Below, piece by piece: positions 62,026-64,000 of a stretch of DNA of 64,000 bases. The translations under genes and the position numbers were made by a program. Under the pieces are notes generated by a model. It saw only the letters and a list, made by a program, of their open reading frames with translations. It was not told the origin of the DNA and did not search any database. Source of the stretch: Streptomyces roseirectus (lineage in GTDB: Bacteria > Actinomycetota > Actinomycetes > Streptomycetales > Streptomycetaceae); the NCBI RefSeq assembly GCF_014489635.1, contig NZ_CP060828.1, positions 5,912,001-5,976,000 on the forward strand, read 5' to 3'. Numbering within the stretch: the stretch's first letter is position 1; each line of letters begins with the position of its first letter.

Positions 62026-62493
62026 TCACTCGCGCGACGCCTCCTCCACCAGCGGGATGATCCGCAGCGGCACCGGGTTCTCCATCACGATCGCGGTGGA
62101 GGCCCGGACGATCCCATCAAAACCGACAACCAGGTCGATCACCCGCTGGAGATCCGCGTTCGACCGCGCCACCAGCCGGCACAGCATGTCCCCGCTGCCG
62201 GTCGTGGTGTGCAGTTCCAGCACCTCGGGGACCTCGCTCAAGTGCGCCCGGATCGCGGGCCCTTGGCCCTGCCGGATCTGGAGCGTCGCGAACGCCGTCA
62301 CCGGGTAGCCGAGGGCCGCCGGATCGACCTCGGGACCGAATCCGCGGATGACTCCATTCGACGTAAGCCGGTCGAGGCGGGCCTGCACCGTGCCCCGCGC
62401 CACGCCGAGCCGCCGGGACATCTCCAGGACCCCGATCCGGGGCTCCCGCGCCAGCAGCACGATGATCCGCCCGTCCAGCTGATCGATCCCCAT
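62026..62493 (-). CDS. Lrp/AsnC-family regulator
   Basis: 155 aa from ATG 62493 with GAGGAGG upstream. HTH (LDGRIIVLLAREPRIGVLEMSRRLGVARGTVQARLDRL) and RAM ligand domain (ELHTTTGSGDMLCRLVARS). First gene of the osmoprotectant operon, and likely its regulator. Ligand probably an amino acid or quaternary amine (inference). Confidence 0.9.
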   Translation of the reverse strand: MGIDQLDGRIIVLLAREPRIGVLEMSRRLGVARGTVQARLDRLTSNGVIRGFGPEVDPAALGYPVTAFATLQIRQGQGPAIRAHLSEVPEVLELHTTTGSGDMLCRLVARSNADLQRVIDLVVGFDGIVRASTAIVMENPVPLRIIPLVEEASRE

Positions 62494-62661
62494 GAACCGG
62501 CCTCCTCGGTGGTCGCCCTGTGCGGAAGGGGTGGCCTGGTGGCTCTCCCCTGTGCATATTGCCTGCGGGCGGGGTGATCTGCTGCGCACTTTGCGAACCC
62601 GGGGTGACCGGCACATCTGCGGCGCCGACGACGAGAGCAGGCCGGGCGAGGGGACCCCCTC

Positions 62662-64000
62662 CTATCCCCTACGGGGCTTACTGGTCTTACGGGACTTGGG
62701 CGCGGGCACGTTCGGCGGTTCGCCCACCGCCGCCAGCTCCGCCCGCGCCCGTGGAGCCCACAGCGGCGAGAAGGCCGGGTTGATCCGCAGCGCGTCCGCC
62801 AGATGCCGGCGAGCGGGCCCGTGCTTCCCCAACTCCCGCTCGATCACGCCCCGGTGGAACACGTACGGCGCGCTGCGCACCCCGCCGCCCTTCGTGCCGT
62901 CCGTCGCGATCGACGCGTACCAGAGGGCCTTCTTCGGCTGCCCCGCCCGGTACAGCGCCCAGCCCAGCGCGTCCGCGACCGCGATCCCCGGCTGCCGGCG
63001 CCACTCGGCGCGCAGCACCCGCACGGCGGCCTCCGGGTCCCCGTGGTCGGCCTCCAGCCGGCCCAGCACCAGCGCGTGGTCGACGCCGGCCGCGCCGTCC
63101 TGGCGGACCCGGGCTCGCACCCTCTCGTACTCGGCGCGGGCGAGTTCCGCGAGGCCCATCGCCTCGTACAACTCACCGAGTTCCAGGGCGTATTCGGGCA
63201 GCGGCTGGCCCGCGAGGGCGGACTTGTACGCGGCCGGCGCCTCCGTGGCGCGGCCCAGCGCGGCGAGCGTCCTGCCCTGCCCGGCGTGTGCCGCCCGCTG
63301 GTCGGGGTCGAGGCGTACGGCCTCCTGGAAGTGGCGCAGGGCGTCCGGCAAGTCGCCGCGTTCCCAGGAGAGTTGCCCGGCCTGGGTCAGCAACGCGGCC
63401 TGTTCGGCGGGGGACTTGGCCCTGGCGCTCGCGTCGTACAGCACGGCCGCCGCGTCCTCGCGCCAGCCCCGGTCCCGGTACACCGCCGACGCCTTCGCCT
63501 GCACGGCCGGACCCGAGTGCAGCTCCATGAGCTTCTCCAGGGTGGCGCGGGCCTTCTTGTAGTCGCCGAGCCCGGTGTACGCGTCGATCAGCGGGCCGTA
63601 CGCCGGCCAGCTCTTCGGCGCCGCCTTCACCGCGGCCTCGCCCCACTCCTTCGCGCCCCGGAAGTCCCGGCGGGCGGTCGCGAGGGCGGCGAGGCCGGTG
63701 AGGGCGTCGGCGGTGCGGGCCGCGCGCAGCGAGGTGCGCAGGGCGTGTTCGGCCTTCGGGTAGAAGACGGCCGCGTCGCCCGTCCGCCGCCCGCGCTCGA
63801 CGTACGCCGCGCCGAGCACCGCCCACGCGGGGGCGTCGCCGGGGTGCCCGCGCACGAACGCCTCCCGCTCGCCGATCAGCGCCGCGAGGTCCGGAAGGGC
63901 GGCGGCCGTGCCGGTGGTGACGGCCGCGTGCGCCTGGGCGCCGGGGGCGGGGGCCGGGGTGGTGCGGGCGGTGTCCGGGGACTCGCCGGGGAGGAAGAGG
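62662..64000 (-). CDS. TPR protein, 5' end outside the window
   Basis: At least 446 codons; the frame stays open to the right edge. Repeated helical units such as ADALTGLAALATARRDF, GELYEAMGLAELARAEYERV and HYGPARRHLADALRINP-like PARRHLADALRINPAF mark tetratricopeptide repeats along most of the length. The C-terminus is basic (APKSRKTSKPRRG). No catalytic domain is seen in the part present. Scaffold or adaptor role; partners unknown. Confidence 0.85.
   Translation of the reverse strand, partial: LFLPGESPDTARTTPAPAPGAQAHAAVTTGTAAALPDLAALIGEREAFVRGHPGDAPAWAVLGAAYVERGRRTGDAAVFYPKAEHALRTSLRAARTADALTGLAALATARRDFRGAKEWGEAAVKAAPKSWPAYGPLIDAYTGLGDYKKARATLEKLMELHSGPAVQAKASAVYRDRGWREDAAAVLYDASARAKSPAEQAALLTQAGQLSWERGDLPDALRHFQEAVRLDPDQRAAHAGQGRTLAALGRATEAPAAYKSALAGQPLPEYALELGELYEAMGLAELARAEYERVRARVRQDGAAGVDHALVLGRLEADHGDPEAAVRVLRAEWRRQPGIAVADALGWALYRAGQPKKALWYASIATDGTKGGGVRSAPYVFHRGVIERELGKHGPARRHLADALRINPAFSPLWAPRARAELAAVGEPPNVPAPKSRKTSKPRRG

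Noticed and set aside
1..64000. CRISPR arrays, insertion sequences, integrases or prophage genes
   Set aside because: No regularly spaced repeats with unique spacers, transposase or integrase motifs were seen on either strand.

Overview
The window is a Streptomyces chromosome segment. It has very high G+C with strong third-position GC, many GTG/TTG starts, Actinobacteria-specific families (MatA/MatB, LAETG sortase substrate, NnaR, HelD-like motor, DUF3039) and rare TTA codons. As I recall it, gene order follows the S. coelicolor SCO2973-to-SCO2934 core region (pkaB-prfB-ftsE-ftsX-ctp-smpB-ssrA, matA-matB, narK-nnaR, sigU-rsuA, helD-maeA-hupA-murA). Strain-specific cassettes are inserted between these blocks. 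Gene symbols rest on motif and synteny recognition, not on a search.

Region 1 (1-8.5 kb) is housekeeping: a Ser/Thr kinase, release factor 2, a low-complexity cell-wall protein, FtsEX, a TTA-containing S41 protease, SmpB and tmRNA (trans-translation pair). Region 2 (8.5-15 kb) is a sugar cassette on the minus strand: solute-binding lipoprotein, two permeases, a GH31 alpha-xylosidase and a TTA-containing LacI regulator. All junctions but one are overlapping, and matching palindromic operators lie upstream. Region 3 (15-17.4 kb) is a divergent MFS/LysR pair with a T-N11-A box between them. Region 4 (17.6-23 kb) is matA-matB plus an acyltransferase, a coupled operon for an extracellular amino-sugar polymer that causes mycelial aggregation.

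Region 5 (23-30 kb) is a polymorphic-toxin locus: SseB-like protein, helical accessory protein, T7SS-type N-terminal module, RHS core, an HNH/EndoVII-type nuclease tip and two paralogous immunity genes. The RHS gene is broken by two opposite frameshifts, and its 3' end and the immunity genes are AT-richer than their neighbours. Region 6 (30-37.5 kb) holds small secreted proteins, the nitrate module narK-nnaR with a GlnR-type box, a CGNR protein and the sigU-rsuA ECF sigma/anti-sigma pair. Region 7 (37.5-45 kb) holds a HelD-like RNA polymerase motor, a probable independently transcribed structured RNA, malic enzyme, HU, MurA, YqgE and DUF3039.

Region 8 (45-53 kb) is a three-subunit molybdenum hydroxylase operon with several oddities: a 450-residue disordered extension on the Fe-S subunit, a coupled 52-codon ORF, and a catalytic subunit lacking two canonical motifs. 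It is followed by a small kinase, a tandem SUKH-4 protein, tRNA-Cys beside a degenerate copy, and a Doc-type toxin-antitoxin pair. Region 9 (53-64 kb) has a minisatellite-like array, an SF2 helicase, IclR, a Lon-like PDZ protease, ArsR with a small partner, an Lrp-led osmoprotectant ABC operon and a TPR protein that runs off the right edge.
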